Of a stretch of 61,038 nt of DNA, positions 50,546-61,038 are shown in pieces. A program made the position numbers and the translations under genes. Source of the DNA: Coemansia sp. RSA 1804 (lineage: Eukaryota; Kickxellomycota; Kickxellomycetes; Kickxellales; Kickxellaceae); the NCBI GenBank assembly GCA_027578815.1, contig JANBTH010000019.1:1-61038 (forward strand), written 5' to 3'. The notes under the pieces were generated by a model that was given only the letters and a program-made list of their open reading frames with translations, made no database searches and was not told where the DNA came from. Positions within the stretch are counted from its first letter, which is position 1, and every line of letters starts with the position of its first letter.

Positions 50546-51427
50546 ATGAGCAGCGCCAGCAGATCAAAACGCGCCGCCGCCGGAGACGCTGGCGGACGGA
50601 CAGAGCAGAAGACCGTTGCGGCGCGGACGGACCAGCACCAACAGGAAAGCTACCCGCTGGACGCCAACGGGATCGAGCTGGTGCTCGGCGGGCTGGCCAA
50701 CGCAGTGTCGCTGGTGACGCCGCGACGGGGACTCAACGTGTACGACACGCCGGTGAAGTACCTGGCGGTGACAGCGGGGGTTCTGTTTGCGTACTACGGG
50801 ATCCTGGCGTTTGCAGACATCTACTGCTTCAAAGCACCGCTGCGTGGCAGTGCGGCGGCGGCGGCGGGGAGGAGGCGGCGGCGGCTGACGGTGGCGCGGC
50901 GGGTGCGCAAGGTGGCCACGATGGGCGCGGCCACCCTGGCGGCATCGGTGGCCATCGCCGGCGTGTTCGTTCTGTTTGGCGCGCCCGTCGCCACGCAGCA
51001 GGCCGAGACGCTGATGGCGGCGATCAACGTGTCGCTGCTGGCCGTGACGCCCGCGATTCTGACGCTGCGGCCAACGATGGCGGCGTGGCGACGCGCGCTC
51101 CTCTCCGTCGAGCCGCACAAGTCGGTGCCCGAGAAATGGGCGTCTGCGTTGTTCTGGTGCTCCGTGGCGCCCGCCTGGGCTGCCGCCTACTTCGTCCCGA
51201 TGGACTGGGGCCGGCCCTGGCAGCGCTGGCCGATCCCCATCGTTGGCGGCGCGTTCCTCGGCAACCTCGTTGGCCTGCTGTACGTGGCCGTGCGGTGCTT
51301 TGTGATTCCTGTTGCGCGCGCCGATTTCATCGAGTCCGAGGACGCCAGACGCCGGATGGCGCGCGAGGCCGGCGGACCCCACCCGGGGGGCTCGGCTGAT
51401 CTGGAGGCTGCCAAAAAGGAGGAGTGA
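50546..51427 (+). CDS. GPI11: GPI ethanolamine-phosphate transferase subunit, PIG-F/Gpi11 family, 293 aa
   Basis: About six hydrophobic segments lie between residues 70 and 260. The family signature is at 219-231: a membrane-proximal MDWGRPWQRWPIP followed by GGAFLGN. PIG-F/Gpi11 stabilises the ER enzymes that add ethanolamine phosphate to the GPI anchor core. The N-terminal 40 residues are charged and disordered, and a polyalanine/polyarginine patch (about 103-113) fills a cytoplasmic loop. Length is slightly above fungal Gpi11. The ATG at 50546 follows an A-rich context. It is convergent with the carotenoid oxygenase gene, with 108 bases between the stops. Confidence 0.9.
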   Translation: MSSASRSKRAAAGDAGGRTEQKTVAARTDQHQQESYPLDANGIELVLGGLANAVSLVTPRRGLNVYDTPVKYLAVTAGVLFAYYGILAFADIYCFKAPLRGSAAAAAGRRRRRLTVARRVRKVATMGAATLAASVAIAGVFVLFGAPVATQQAETLMAAINVSLLAVTPAILTLRPTMAAWRRALLSVEPHKSVPEKWASALFWCSVAPAWAAAYFVPMDWGRPWQRWPIPIVGGAFLGNLVGLLYVAVRCFVIPVARADFIESEDARRRMAREAGGPHPGGSADLEAAKKEE

Positions 51428-51535
51428 CCAGCAGAGGGGCTTTCTCTCTTTCAGTTATTTCCCTTCATACTCCTATTCTCATCATGTTTATTCACTCCTC
51501 AGCCTCACACAAAAACGAAACAACCCATCTTGGCT

Positions 51536-53363
51536 TTATATGGCAAACCTTGCATGGCCGAAGGAAACCGGCACAGGCGAGGGCAGCTGGGCAATGAGGA
51601 TCTCCTCGAACGTGGCGGCATCCAGCACGAGGAGACAGCTGGCGATGCGCATGGAGTCGAAGAACACCGAGACCAGGTACCCGTCGTCCTCGGCGCCGCT
51701 CCGCGGGACGAAAACGGGCTCCGAGGGGAGACAGTGGTTGCGGGACCAGATCCTGGGCGGCGCCGCAGGGTCGGCGACATTGAGCTTGACAAGACAGTTG
51801 TACATGGTGGATCCGGGACCAGCTCCCTGTAGGTGGTCCTCGCGACGCAGGAGGCGGTCAAGATGGCTGACGCCGTACAAGTACGTGTACGGCCGGCCGA
51901 CAAACGCGGGGCTGACGGACGGCAGCTCGGCGGGCTCGTTGCGCAGAACCAGGACGTGGGCGCGCGGGACGCTTGCCATGCGCAGACTCCCGGGCACGTA
52001 GTGCTGGGCCTCCATCGTGATGCGCGGCAGCCGGTAGCGGCGGATCTGGGCCGACGGGATGGCGAACCCCGCGCTGGCTCTGCGCAGACTGTCGATGCGC
52101 AGACGCCGCAGGACGGTGTCGTCCTCGTAGGCGACGCAGTCAATCGTGACCGAGTCGTCGGCCGCCGGCTCCTGCGCCGCGTTGATCTGGTGCATGGCAA
52201 AGAACGCCGGCGCCCTGTACACGCAGTGCACGCGCCGGTACTCGCGGCTGACGACGTAGAACACGACGGGCTGCGTCCGGTCGAACTCGAGCGTCTCCAG
52301 CAGCGAGTCGCTCCACCGGTACCCGGGTCCGCCCACGGGCGCCTGGTACGGGTGCACGGGCACGACAACGTAGTCGCGCGTGAGGGAGAAGCTGTGGACC
52401 ACCGACGGCTGCGCCGTGAACGAGGCCACCACGTATCCGTCGGGATTGGCGTCGCTGATGGAGACCACGGAGTACGCGGTGGAGCGGAACCCGACGTCCT
52501 GGAGCACCATGAAGTGCTCCCGCGTGTCCGCGTCGTGCTGCATCTGCGGGGTGCTCAGGGAGCAGGCAAACGCGCCGTTGATCTGCCTGGTCTCGACGGT
52601 TGCGCGCGGACGCAGGTCGACCGGATCGATGTTCTGCAGCGCTCCCGTGTGGTTGGTGCACACGATGTTCTGGCTCGACCCCTGCAGCGGCACAAACAGG
52701 TGGACGCCCTGGCTGCAGCTCTCGCTCTCCGCCGTGATCGGGTACGTCTGTCTGGGCATGAATCTGGCCAGCACCGTTTGGTTCGACTCGGACTGGTACA
52801 GCGACCCGGGGATCCGCGCGTTGATCCCGTGCTCCGACTGGATGCGGCCGGCCATGTGTCCGGCAACCAGGCGCGAGCGGTGGACGATGGATCCGGACCC
52901 GGCGCCCGCGTTCGGGTCGAACGTGATCTTGGTCACCAGCGGCAGCGCGTCCAGCAGGTTGCCAAACGTAAACGCCCGCGTCGACTGCTCCAGCTCCCCC
53001 TGCACGTTGTAGCTGATGTCGAGGCTCCCCGGCCCAACCATGAACAGGCTGCCGCGCAGTCCGTCCGGGTACTTGCCGTTGAGGATCCGCAGCTCCGTCG
53101 CGTTGCGCGATTCGCGGGCGTTGTACAGGCCGCTGCGCATCGTCTCGATCTCCTCCGACGACACGCACCGCTGCGCCAGCTGCTCCTTCTGCACCCGCCG
53201 CTGCTCCGCCAGTCGGAACCGTCTGCGCTGCTCCTCCTCGTACGCCAGCACAGGGTCGTCGTCCTCCTCCTCCTCGCACCCGCTGATCTCGCCATCCGCC
53301 AGCCGGCTCGCCGGTGCCCTGCCAACTGCAGATGCGGCGGATGCTGCTATGCTTGTTATTGGC

Positions 53364-53416
<53 letters not shown>

Positions 53417-53941
53417 GCGGTCGGCGCTCTCGAACGAGCGGCCCTTTGGCGACGACGCAGCCGAGCCCCGACCACTGCCTGCGCCTGCGCCTGCGCCTGC
53501 CCCGCCCTGCAGCGGGTGCGTGGTTGCCGGCGACTTTGACGACGTGCGCACAATGCCGATTGCGTTGGGCGAGAGCGGCCGTCGGCCAGGCGACCTCGGT
53601 TTCTCCTGCTGCTCGGCGCTCCCTGCCGCAGCGTACGACGCCTCGGCGGGAGCTCCCGCGGCCTTTAGCGGTGGAGGTTTTTGGCCACTGCTGCTGCTGC
53701 TGTCGTCGGATATCGCAATCTCCTGCATCCCCTCCACCAGGATACTGTCTGCCTGGCTCCCGCGCTCTGTGTCGCCATCGTCTTCAGCCCGCTCCTGAGG
53801 CTGCTCGGCTCCCTCGCCCCCGCCCTGCCCTGTATCGTCTGTCTTTGGGGAAACAGGGGCTGAGAGGCTGTCGGTGTCTTCCACGCCGGCTGCTGCCTGT
53901 GTCTTGTTATCCTCCATTTGCTGCCTCCCCTTTTTGGCCAT
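51536..53941 (-). CDS. Carotenoid cleavage oxygenase family protein with long disordered N-terminus, 801 aa
   Basis: Residues about 285-801 match the carotenoid oxygenase (RPE65/CCD) fold: NGKYPDGLRGSLFMVGPG, the histidine motif VHSFSLTRDY (H517), FFAMHQINAA (H585), EPVFVPR and the final FGHARF (H796). The first iron-ligand region reads STPQMQHDADTREHF; the usual pattern is HPxxDxxTGE, so its histidine is displaced (H470) or replaced. These enzymes split carotenoids such as beta-carotene to apocarotenals. The activity here is uncertain. The first 280 residues are disordered and acidic, with a 17-alanine run. The ATG at 53941 (MAKKGRQQ) is preferred over in-frame leader sequence. Confidence 0.88.
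53367..53414 (-). repeat. (GCA)16-type trinucleotide repeat coding polyalanine
   Basis: A pure run of GCT on the plus strand, read as GCA on the coding strand, gives most of a 17-alanine tract in the carotenoid oxygenase N-terminus. Such runs change length easily. Confidence 0.93.
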
Positions 53942-54470
53942 GTTCCTACTTGCTCGTACGCTGATTGCTATGATAAAAAGAGTATGTTTAAATGTGGAAT
54001 GGCCTAGTGGATGGCTAAGAAACAAATAAAAAAGAAAACCCTTATGCAATAGTAGGAGTGTGAAAAGAAGAGGATGCAAAACAGCAAACAAAGAGAAGCG
54101 ATGACATGCATCTTGCTTCATCCGTCCTTGGCAGCAACAACCATACAATTTTTTTTCGTGGCCCGGTTTCCACAATTGCCACAGTGAACCAGCAAAGGCA
54201 CAGAGCCCTGATCTGATCCGAGCGAGGCTGGATGGCTCTCTCTCTTTTGTGGGCTGCAATGTAGCGTTTAGTGAATGTGCGATTCAACAAAAAGCCCTCT
54301 TCTGATTTAATACGCGTCTTTTTTCTTTCTCTTGTTGCTGCGCAAATAACCCATTAAGCTTATTTTAACTATTTTTTTATTTTTACACATTGACTGCTCA
54401 CATTCGCACTGGTGCCATTCCTGTTCTAGTAAATAGCCCAAAGAAGAAGAAAGCAGCCCAAAGACCAGGG
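53942..54470. promoter_or_regulatory. Divergent promoter region, carotenoid oxygenase and MCM8
   Basis: 529 bases between the two divergent starts. An A/T-rich pyrimidine-biased run (54310-54385) precedes MCM8. No gene recognised. Confidence 0.45.
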
Positions 54471-56973
54471 ATGGACCGCCGGATAGCAGGCACAAAGCGC
54501 CCGCACGCTGCGACGGCCCGCCGCGAGGAGCTCACACACGGGCGCATGGCGCGGTACTGGGCGCTCTACTTCCCACGGCAGGAGTTCGAGATGGCCAGCA
54601 AGGAGTGTCTGGACGACGTGCGGCGACTGGGCGCGTACTTGCAGGAGCACCCGGAGTCGTTCAGCATGGAAACAGACACCTCGTGCGTGTTCGACTATCC
54701 GGCGCTGGTGCAGGCGGCGCCGGTGGCCGGGTTTGCCGACCGCGTGTACAACGAGCCGGACCACCTGCTCAGCTGTCTGGGGCTGGCGGTGTGCTGCGTG
54801 CTGAGCGCCGAGTACGGCGCCGACGCGGAGCATATCCTCGGCGACCACCGGCTGCACATCCGGCTGCTGCACCACGAGCCCATTGCGCACATGAAGACGC
54901 TCAAGTCCAGCCTGGTGGGCAAGCTGGTGACCGTCCGGGGCACTGTGGTCCGCACCTCGCCTATCAAGCCGCTGCTGGTGCAGGCGCAGTTCACCTGCCA
55001 GCGCTGCGGCGGGTCGCAGGTCGTGAAGATCGTCGAGGGCAAGTACGAGACGCCGGCCAAGTGCGCGTCCCAGGGCTGCAAGAGTCGCGTGTTTGACGTT
55101 GACCGGCGCGTTGGCAGCTGTGCCACCCGCTCGGTCGACTGGCAGCAGGTGCGCATCCAGGAGAAGATCAACGACGATCCGCGCGACCCCGGCCGCGTGC
55201 CCCGCAGCATCGATGCCGAGCTGCTCAACGATCTGGTCGACTCCGTCGTGCCCGGCGACGTCGTCGCCTGCACCGGCATCGTCAAGATCATGCTGTCCGA
55301 CGAGGGCAAAGGGCGCGGCCGACCCAACACGCTGTACATTCTGTATCTGGACGCTGTGGCGATCAGCAAGGTGGGTGGTGGTCTGTCCGAGAGCTGTGTG
55401 TTGGAGGACGAAATGACCACAAAGGACGGGATCCACTTCTCAACCAAGGACCTGCAGTTCATCCGCGAGGTGTACAGGGAACCCAACCTGTTCCGGCTTC
55501 TGGTCAACTCCTTCTGCCCCGGCATCTTTGGCCACGAGATGGTCAAGGCCGGCATCATGCTTGCGCTGTTCGGTGCACGGAAGCGGCCCACCTCTGCCCA
55601 CAATGGAGCCATCAGCATCCGCAGCGACTCGCACGTGCTTGTGGTGGGTGATCCGGGGCTTGGCAAGTCGCAGATGCTGACGGCCGTGGGCCAGATTGCC
55701 CCGCGCGGCGTGTATGTGTGCGGGACCAGCGGGATTTCGACCAGCGGGCTGACGGTGACGCTTGTGAAGGAGCCGGGGTCCGGGGACTTTGCGCTGGAGG
55801 CCGGTGCCCTGGTGCTCAGCGACATGGGATGCTGCGCCATTGACGAGTTCGATAAAGTCGGGTCGGAGCACAGCTCGTTGCTCGAGGCCATGGAGCAGCA
55901 GTCCATCAGCATTGCCAAGGGCGGGCTTGTGTGCAGTCTTCCGGCGCGCACCAGCGTCATTGCCGCCGCCAACCCTGCTGGCGGCCATTACAACAAGGCT
56001 AAGACTGTTTCTGAGAACCTCCGGATCAACAGTGCCCTGCTGTCGCGGTTCGACCTTGTGTTCATTCTGCTTGACAAGCCCGACGAGGACATGGACCGGT
56101 TTCTGTCGGAGCATGTGATGGCGCTTCACTCGGGATCCGCTGACCGGCTGGGCCGAGCCAGCACCCAGCAGCACCCAGCAGCAGCAACAACAACAAACCC
56201 CGATGCCAGCGATGTGTTTGGCGCAGATACCGACGGCAGCGACAGCAGCAGCAGCAACCTCAAGCACACGCTCCGGCTGCAGCCTGGCGAAAAGCTCGAC
56301 ACGATCCCGCCGCCCCTGCTGCGCAAGTACGTGGCCTACGCGCGCAAGTACGTCCACCCGCACCTGTCGCAGGCAGCAAAGGAGCGGCTGCGCGGGTTCT
56401 ATCTGGAGCTGCGCAAGTCCCACCGGTCGATCGACTCGATGCCCATCACCACCAGACAGCTCGAGGCCATGATCCGCTTAGCCGAGGCCAGGGCCCGTGC
56501 CGAGCTCCGCGAAACCGTCACCGATGCGGACGCCGCCAATGTTGTTGAGATCATGCGCCATAGTCTGTTCCAGACCTACGAGGACGAGGACGGCGTGCTC
56601 GATTTCAGTCGCTCGCAGATGGGCACCGGTGTTAGCCACACGAGCGATATCAAAAGGTACGTTTTCTTCCATTTTCCAAACCATTGCTGCTGCTGTATTC
56701 TGTTATTGTCGCTTGTCCCACATGTGTGTATTTACGAATGAACATACATGTACTTTTCTGCGGGTGGCGAAATGCGGTTGTAGGTTTGTTGCGCGGCTGC
56801 ACAGGATCAGCGAGGACACGTACAACAACATGTTCACCTACGCTATGATGCACTCCATTGCGACCGAGATGGGGCTGCGCTTCACGAACTTTCAGGACAT
56901 TATTGACAAACTCAACAACCAGAACTTTGTCATCAAGAAGGGTCCAAAGTCATACCAGCTCACAACGTTCTAA
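54471..56973 (+). CDS. MCM8: MCM8 DNA helicase, two exons, 791 aa
   Basis: Exon 1 is 54471-56656 and exon 2 is 56784-56973. The MCM zinc-finger cysteines are C176, C179, C198 and C203. Walker A is GDPGLGKS at 393-400, Walker B ends in DE at 458-459, and the arginine finger SRFDL has R526. The block ARTSVIAAANPAGGHYNKAKTVSEN (in parts) and the C-terminal LDFSRSQMGTG, then the exon-2 winged-helix ending KKGPKSYQLTTF, are MCM8-specific. MCM8 works with MCM9 in homologous recombination and crosslink repair. A low-complexity Gln/Ser insert lies at about 560-600. The ATG at 54471 is used; the in-frame sequence before it has no ATG. Confidence 0.94.
56657..56783 (+). other. Intron of MCM8, 127 bases
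   Basis: The donor GTACGT is at 56657 and the acceptor TTGTAG ends at 56783. The splice makes an arginine codon (AG/G) and joins DIKR to FVARLHRISEDTYNN, restoring the family C-terminus. Confidence 0.9.
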
Positions 56974-57142
56974 GCAACCGCTTCCTTTCCTTTCCTGTTT
57001 TGTCTGGCTCGATCTCTAATAGTGGCCTTTTGGAAGAGAGGGAGACAGCGGTGGCTGGATATTTATAATTATTTAGCTATAGCAAATGTAGTTAGTATCA
57101 ATTACAAAAAGAAAAAGGAGGGAATGGTCCCTCCTTCTCCCA

Positions 57143-58189
57143 TTACACAAGTCGCAGTGACAAAACAGAGCGCACGTCATCGGTGAACCGAAGCGCATCC
57201 AGAAGGGGCAGCAGATCCAGCAGCGCCTCGTCCTTTGGGTCGCTGTTTATCCACGGCTGAATAGGTATCCCGTTTGTCGGGTTGATGAAATACGACAGCG
57301 GAGAATTGTCCACAAGCACGATCTGAGACAAGTCGGGATCGATAGAAGCCAGGTCCTTTGCATAGCTCGAGTCATACGGGATGCAGGCCTCGCGGAAAAA
57401 CCTGCCGGAAATGAGCTTCTCCTGGATATCGAGCAAATCGATGACCGGGTCTGCGTACTCGGCAAGCGACGCCGTGAATATAACCACCGTGTACCACTCG
57501 CTGACCTTGCGTAAGAAGTAATCGACGTGGGGCCGCTTGTACACGTAGTAGAGACACGCTACCTTGTCAATGACCACCTCTATGCGATGGTGTGCGCGGT
57601 ACGACCCTTGCGGCGACGAGTGGATGAGCGTTTCATCCAGATCCAGAACAAGCGTCTTTTTCTTCAAACTGCGTGCCACAAACCCACCACTGCCACCTGC
57701 CTTGTCGCCACTTATTCCCGAGCCGGACCCAGGCGACCCATGGTTGATCCCACTGCCACTTCCTACCTCTGCCACGTATGCGCCGATACTAGATGTTGTT
57801 GACGACGACGTTGTTGCAGACGACGCCCTTCTGCGCCGTAACGCCGGCAATCCAAGCAGCTTCTGCTGCTGCCAGCTGAGCGCGGTAAGCGACGGGAACT
57901 CGTGCTCGGCGGCCATTCCGCCCTGCGTTCCCGCCATTCCTGGCGACGACTGTGCCGCCGACGATCCTCTTCTATGTCTTCTTTTGGGGCTGCTGTCTGC
58001 TGCTGACACTCTGTCGGATATTGGCTGGTACGTGTCGCTGACTAGGTTCTGCGGCTGGGGTAGATGCGCTAGTAGGTAGTCAGCGTACGGAATGCTCTCC
58101 AGTAGTCCAAACAGAAGCGTGTACACGTATAGCAGCCCAAAGTACACCACCGAAAACCGCCGACTGCCCTTGTGTTGTTCTATGGTCAT
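57143..58189 (-). CDS. NEM1: Nem1-type (CTDNEP1/Dullard) nuclear-envelope phosphatase, 348 aa
   Basis: The HAD/FCP1-like phosphatase motif DLDET is at 183-187 (LVLDLDETLIHSS), with D183 as nucleophile. The rest of the domain follows the family: KRPHVDYFLRKVSEWY, FTASLAEYADPV, SQIVLVDNSPLSYF. A hydrophobic segment at about 12-31 is the membrane anchor. A Ser/Gly-rich disordered linker spans 60-170. In yeast, Nem1-Spo7 dephosphorylates the lipin Pah1 and so sets the balance between phospholipid and triacylglycerol synthesis. No Spo7 partner is seen in this window. It is convergent with MCM8, with 169 bases between the stops. Confidence 0.92.
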   Translation of the reverse strand: MTIEQHKGSRRFSVVYFGLLYVYTLLFGLLESIPYADYLLAHLPQPQNLVSDTYQPISDRVSAADSSPKRRHRRGSSAAQSSPGMAGTQGGMAAEHEFPSLTALSWQQQKLLGLPALRRRRASSATTSSSTTSSIGAYVAEVGSGSGINHGSPGSGSGISGDKAGGSGGFVARSLKKKTLVLDLDETLIHSSPQGSYRAHHRIEVVIDKVACLYYVYKRPHVDYFLRKVSEWYTVVIFTASLAEYADPVIDLLDIQEKLISGRFFREACIPYDSSYAKDLASIDPDLSQIVLVDNSPLSYFINPTNGIPIQPWINSDPKDEALLDLLPLLDALRFTDDVRSVLSLRLV

Positions 58190-61038
58190 TGTTTAGAGCG
58201 TAGTATGGTCTTCTTTTCCTCTTCTCCTTTTACTCTCCATGCAATGTAATATAAGATAAAAAATAGAATAAACAATGTGAAGAAACCGCACTTGCTCCCG
58301 CTATAAGAGCAATAATAATAAAAGTGCGGAATAAAAGACAAGGCAAGACAATAGAAAGGGAAGAAAAGAAAAGCTAGAGGAAAAAGAAGAGGGAGCAAAA
58401 TACAAAGTTCAATGTAATAAGACTTTACGATCATGAAAAAAGAAATGTGGCTGGCCAGGAACACATGACTTTTGCTTATCACTGCCAGAAATTTTCTCTT
58501 AACCTTTTTTTCGTCTTCAGTTTTGCAATAACATTGGAAATGCAGTAGACACCGGAGTTATTGCAATGAAAAGGTAGTAAGGCCAAGCAGTCCAAAAATA
58601 TCAAAACAATGGTCAGGAACAACGGACTTCTTCTAAACTGAAGTTGAGGGGATTACAGAAATATTGCGGTGCAAAATAAAGGAATGAAGAAAATGGCGAC
58701 AACTGATTTGCTAACTTTATTCTGTCGAGAATAACAAACAACAACAGAATGGTCTAACGATATCGCTAGCACATACACCAGGGTCTACGGATGTGTGGAT
58801 AATTAGAATAATTGAGAGGCGCAAAGGGGTCAGAATAGCACAATGTTTAGGTAAACTACCAACCAGCTCAAGATGCCATTCCTCGGTTTTGCCGCACCCC
58901 CAATGATATTCAAAGTTGCAGATGTTATGGGTATAATCAAGTTTCTAATTGTGCTGCCCGTAACAAGTAAATTGCTCTGCCATTTTTCTGAAACTTGAGC
59001 AAAACAATTGAATTAAGCTGTGACCATGCAACTCCAGTAGACAGCAAGCGAAACAGGTTATTTGAATAAAAAAAACTAAAGTGCTGCTGAAAAAGACAAG
59101 GATAGGCATAAAGGATGTGCAATTATTGTGTAGAGCAAATGATTTTAGAGATTTTTCCATTCATAACTGGTAATAGCCAATTACTATTATTTTTGCACAA
59201 TGAACGGTAGTTTGATATACATATATTTTCTTAATTGTGGTGGTTGGATATATTGCTCCATGACATGTGGATCCACCAAACACAAAATCTCCACAATGGA
59301 AAGCGCGGAGAGCCTAACAGGCTTTGGCTTTCTTTCAAAGTCATAGTAAGAATCTCTTGTGTGAGGCATGCATGGAATATTAAAGTGACAATTGCTTCCA
59401 GGACATGTAATACATGAACGGAAAAGGCAGCGCGAGAGAAAAAATAACGGCGTCTGTTGTATTCCCTTGCTTTTATGAATGGGAGGAGGAGATCTGGGCG
59501 TTCATTTACGTAGCTCGGGTCCATCTTCCGATTCGGCATCTTTTCCCACCAGTTCTTACACATTCTTCAACACGCCATGCACCTTTTCTCTTTTAGCTTT
59601 TTTTCCCTCGCCTTTGCTCCATATGATATTGGATCTACAAGAAAAAAACCAGAATGCACCATCACATATGACACCCAAAGAATGTGCTAATGCAAGGCTG
59701 GTGACATTTTAGTTGTCCTTCTAGTCAAATGAAGATGCCGAGAAGACAAAGCGCCCCCCCCCGACTGTGCAAGCAAAAAAAAGATACGTCACAACAAGAT
59801 GAGGCGAAGATTGGTCAAGAAAGAAGGAAAGAGCAGCCATGTAACAGAATCAGCATTCATTCAGTAGCTCACAGTAGCATACGCCTGGTATATTCAATTT
59901 TCATGTCTGCAAGTGGGTTAAAGAGGCTTAAGACATGTGGCTCTTGCTTCTAGGGTGTGGCTCGCAAGCTAGACAGAAAAGACGAACGAATTGGCCAACA
60001 GAAATCCGACTGACTAAATTGGAATACAATTACTGAGTGCCAACTAAAAAAGTATGCCGGTTTTTCGGTCAACATTTGAGGACCAGAAGGAAGCACGTTA
60101 CCATTTATTTTCTTCCTTTTCTCCTGTTGCCTACCAATGCGTTTGTCAGCAGACTGAGCCACGGAACAAATGCAGAAAAAAATTCATGCGCCTTTTATTT
60201 TTTATGTTTTTTGTTTTTTGTTTTTGAGGCGAATGACTAGAACTGCTTTAGCATTCGTGGAAGCGGTTGTAAAGCTTTCTTATCCTTTGCAAAAAAAAGC
60301 GCATTCTCTGATTCCACACAGCACATCCCATCCGCGCCGCCGCTGCATGCCCCCGCATGCTTGCCTTTGGCGCTTTTACCGCATGCGTGTGTGTGGCTCA
60401 ATCAATTATTTTTCTTCTTTTCCAAACGCCTTACCGTGCTGGGACTAGGATGGCTGGCTGGCTTTCCAACTCGGTTTTTCTGTAGCGCAGCTGCCGCTCG
60501 CTTGTCGATTATTTTGCACCTTTGTTGTTTCCCGCAACTCAGGAAACAGGAACAGAGAGAAACACCCTGTTTTTTTGCTCAAATAAACTCGTCCTTTGCA
60601 AATGTCTTGTTTGTTGAACAACGCAAGCTTGCGTTATTGAAATGAATGCCATCAGTACAAGATTCTGCTCTCCTTTGCCTCCCTCTTTTTTTCTTTGTTT
60701 CTGTCTCGGTGCTCCATCTAATATAAATCTATCGTCTTTTTTGTCATCTACCTATTCTACAGCTATTACAACTGCTAATACGCCTAATATATCCTTTATA
60801 TAGTCTTTCGTTCATTATAATTCTGTTTTCTGTGCGTCTATTCACCTTTATAACAACATTTGATTCAAGTTGATGGTTGTGTCGGCTAGTCAGCGGCACT
60901 GTTAAAGCAGAAATCCAGTCACGCAAGTACAGCTGTTCCATCCGTCGCTGAGTTTTGTCTCAGCTACTTTTGTATATGCTTGTTTTGCCACACACACCCC
61001 TGCGTCGCGCCAAACCAGAAGCCTTGTGCATTAATGCT
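58190..61038. other. 2.8 kb right end, no gene recognised
   Basis: The first part is the NEM1 upstream region. It contains a 10-base perfect inverted repeat (58523-58532 with 58557-58566). The rest is A/T-rich with short frames of no family. Long pyrimidine-rich tracts appear at 60170-60230 and 60660-60770, similar in kind to the leaders of plus-strand genes in this window, so a gene may begin beyond the right edge. Confidence 0.45.

Noticed and set aside
14443..53941. An isoprenoid or apocarotenoid gene cluster (FPP synthase plus carotenoid oxygenase)
   Set aside because: The two genes are 37 kb apart with unrelated housekeeping genes between them, and no phytoene synthase, desaturase or retinal-binding gene is present.
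1..61038. tRNA, rRNA, snRNA or snoRNA genes
   Set aside because: No convincing T-arm/anticodon pattern, U6-like sequence or C/D box pair with matching stems was found by eye. A covariance-model scan would settle it.

Overview
The window looks like nuclear DNA of a fungus. The genes are eukaryotic housekeeping genes: separase, PWP2, SEC23, RPN11, SGT1, LSM8, NEM1, a PIG-F/GPI11-type protein and an M17 aminopeptidase. They are mostly uninterrupted, G/C-rich at third codon positions, and separated by A/T-rich gaps whose leaders are often pyrimidine-rich. Only three spliceosomal introns could be supported (108, 127 and 150 bases). An MCM8 helicase, two CoA-transferases of the SCOT type and a carotenoid oxygenase argue against a typical budding yeast. 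They fit an early-diverging, intron-poor, filamentous lineage; a Kickxellomycotina/Zoopagomycota-type genome is my guess, not proven. No rRNA, tRNA, CRISPR or intact transposon was recognised.

Layout. 0-4 kb: an intact ABCG half-transporter, with one clear and one faint decayed copy of its 3' end and a small orphan ORF beside it. 5.4-11.5 kb: a coiled-coil orphan, a TRIP4/Rqt4 zinc-finger protein and a PNS1/CTL transporter, all on the plus strand. 11.6-15.5 kb: LSM8 and UDP-glucose dehydrogenase (minus) and farnesyl diphosphate synthase (plus). 15.5-18.3 kb: an A/T-rich patch with a tandem duplication of about 0.87 kb carrying tiny disordered ORFs. 18.3-35.8 kb: a minus-strand run of separase, an SRRM1-like PWI protein, two tandem SCOT genes, a JMJD5-like JmjC protein and PWP2. 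36.3-38.9 kb: SGT1 and RPN11. 39-43 kb: two orphans and an SDR. 43-45.6 kb: A/T-rich, with a short proline-rich repeat ORF. 45.6-58.2 kb: aminopeptidase, SEC23, GPI11, carotenoid oxygenase, MCM8 and NEM1. 58.2-61 kb: no gene recognised.

The genes do not form one pathway. Two share a broad theme: SEC23 and GPI11 (secretory route) are divergent neighbours, and farnesyl diphosphate synthase and the carotenoid oxygenase sit at opposite ends of isoprenoid metabolism but 37 kb apart. The most unusual items are the tandem small-ORF repeat at 16.6-18.1 kb, in which one copy seems to have lost its ATG; the decaying ABCG copies; the carotenoid oxygenase with a roughly 250-residue disordered extension and an atypical first iron-ligand motif; and three terminal or internal exons that simple ORF reading misses.
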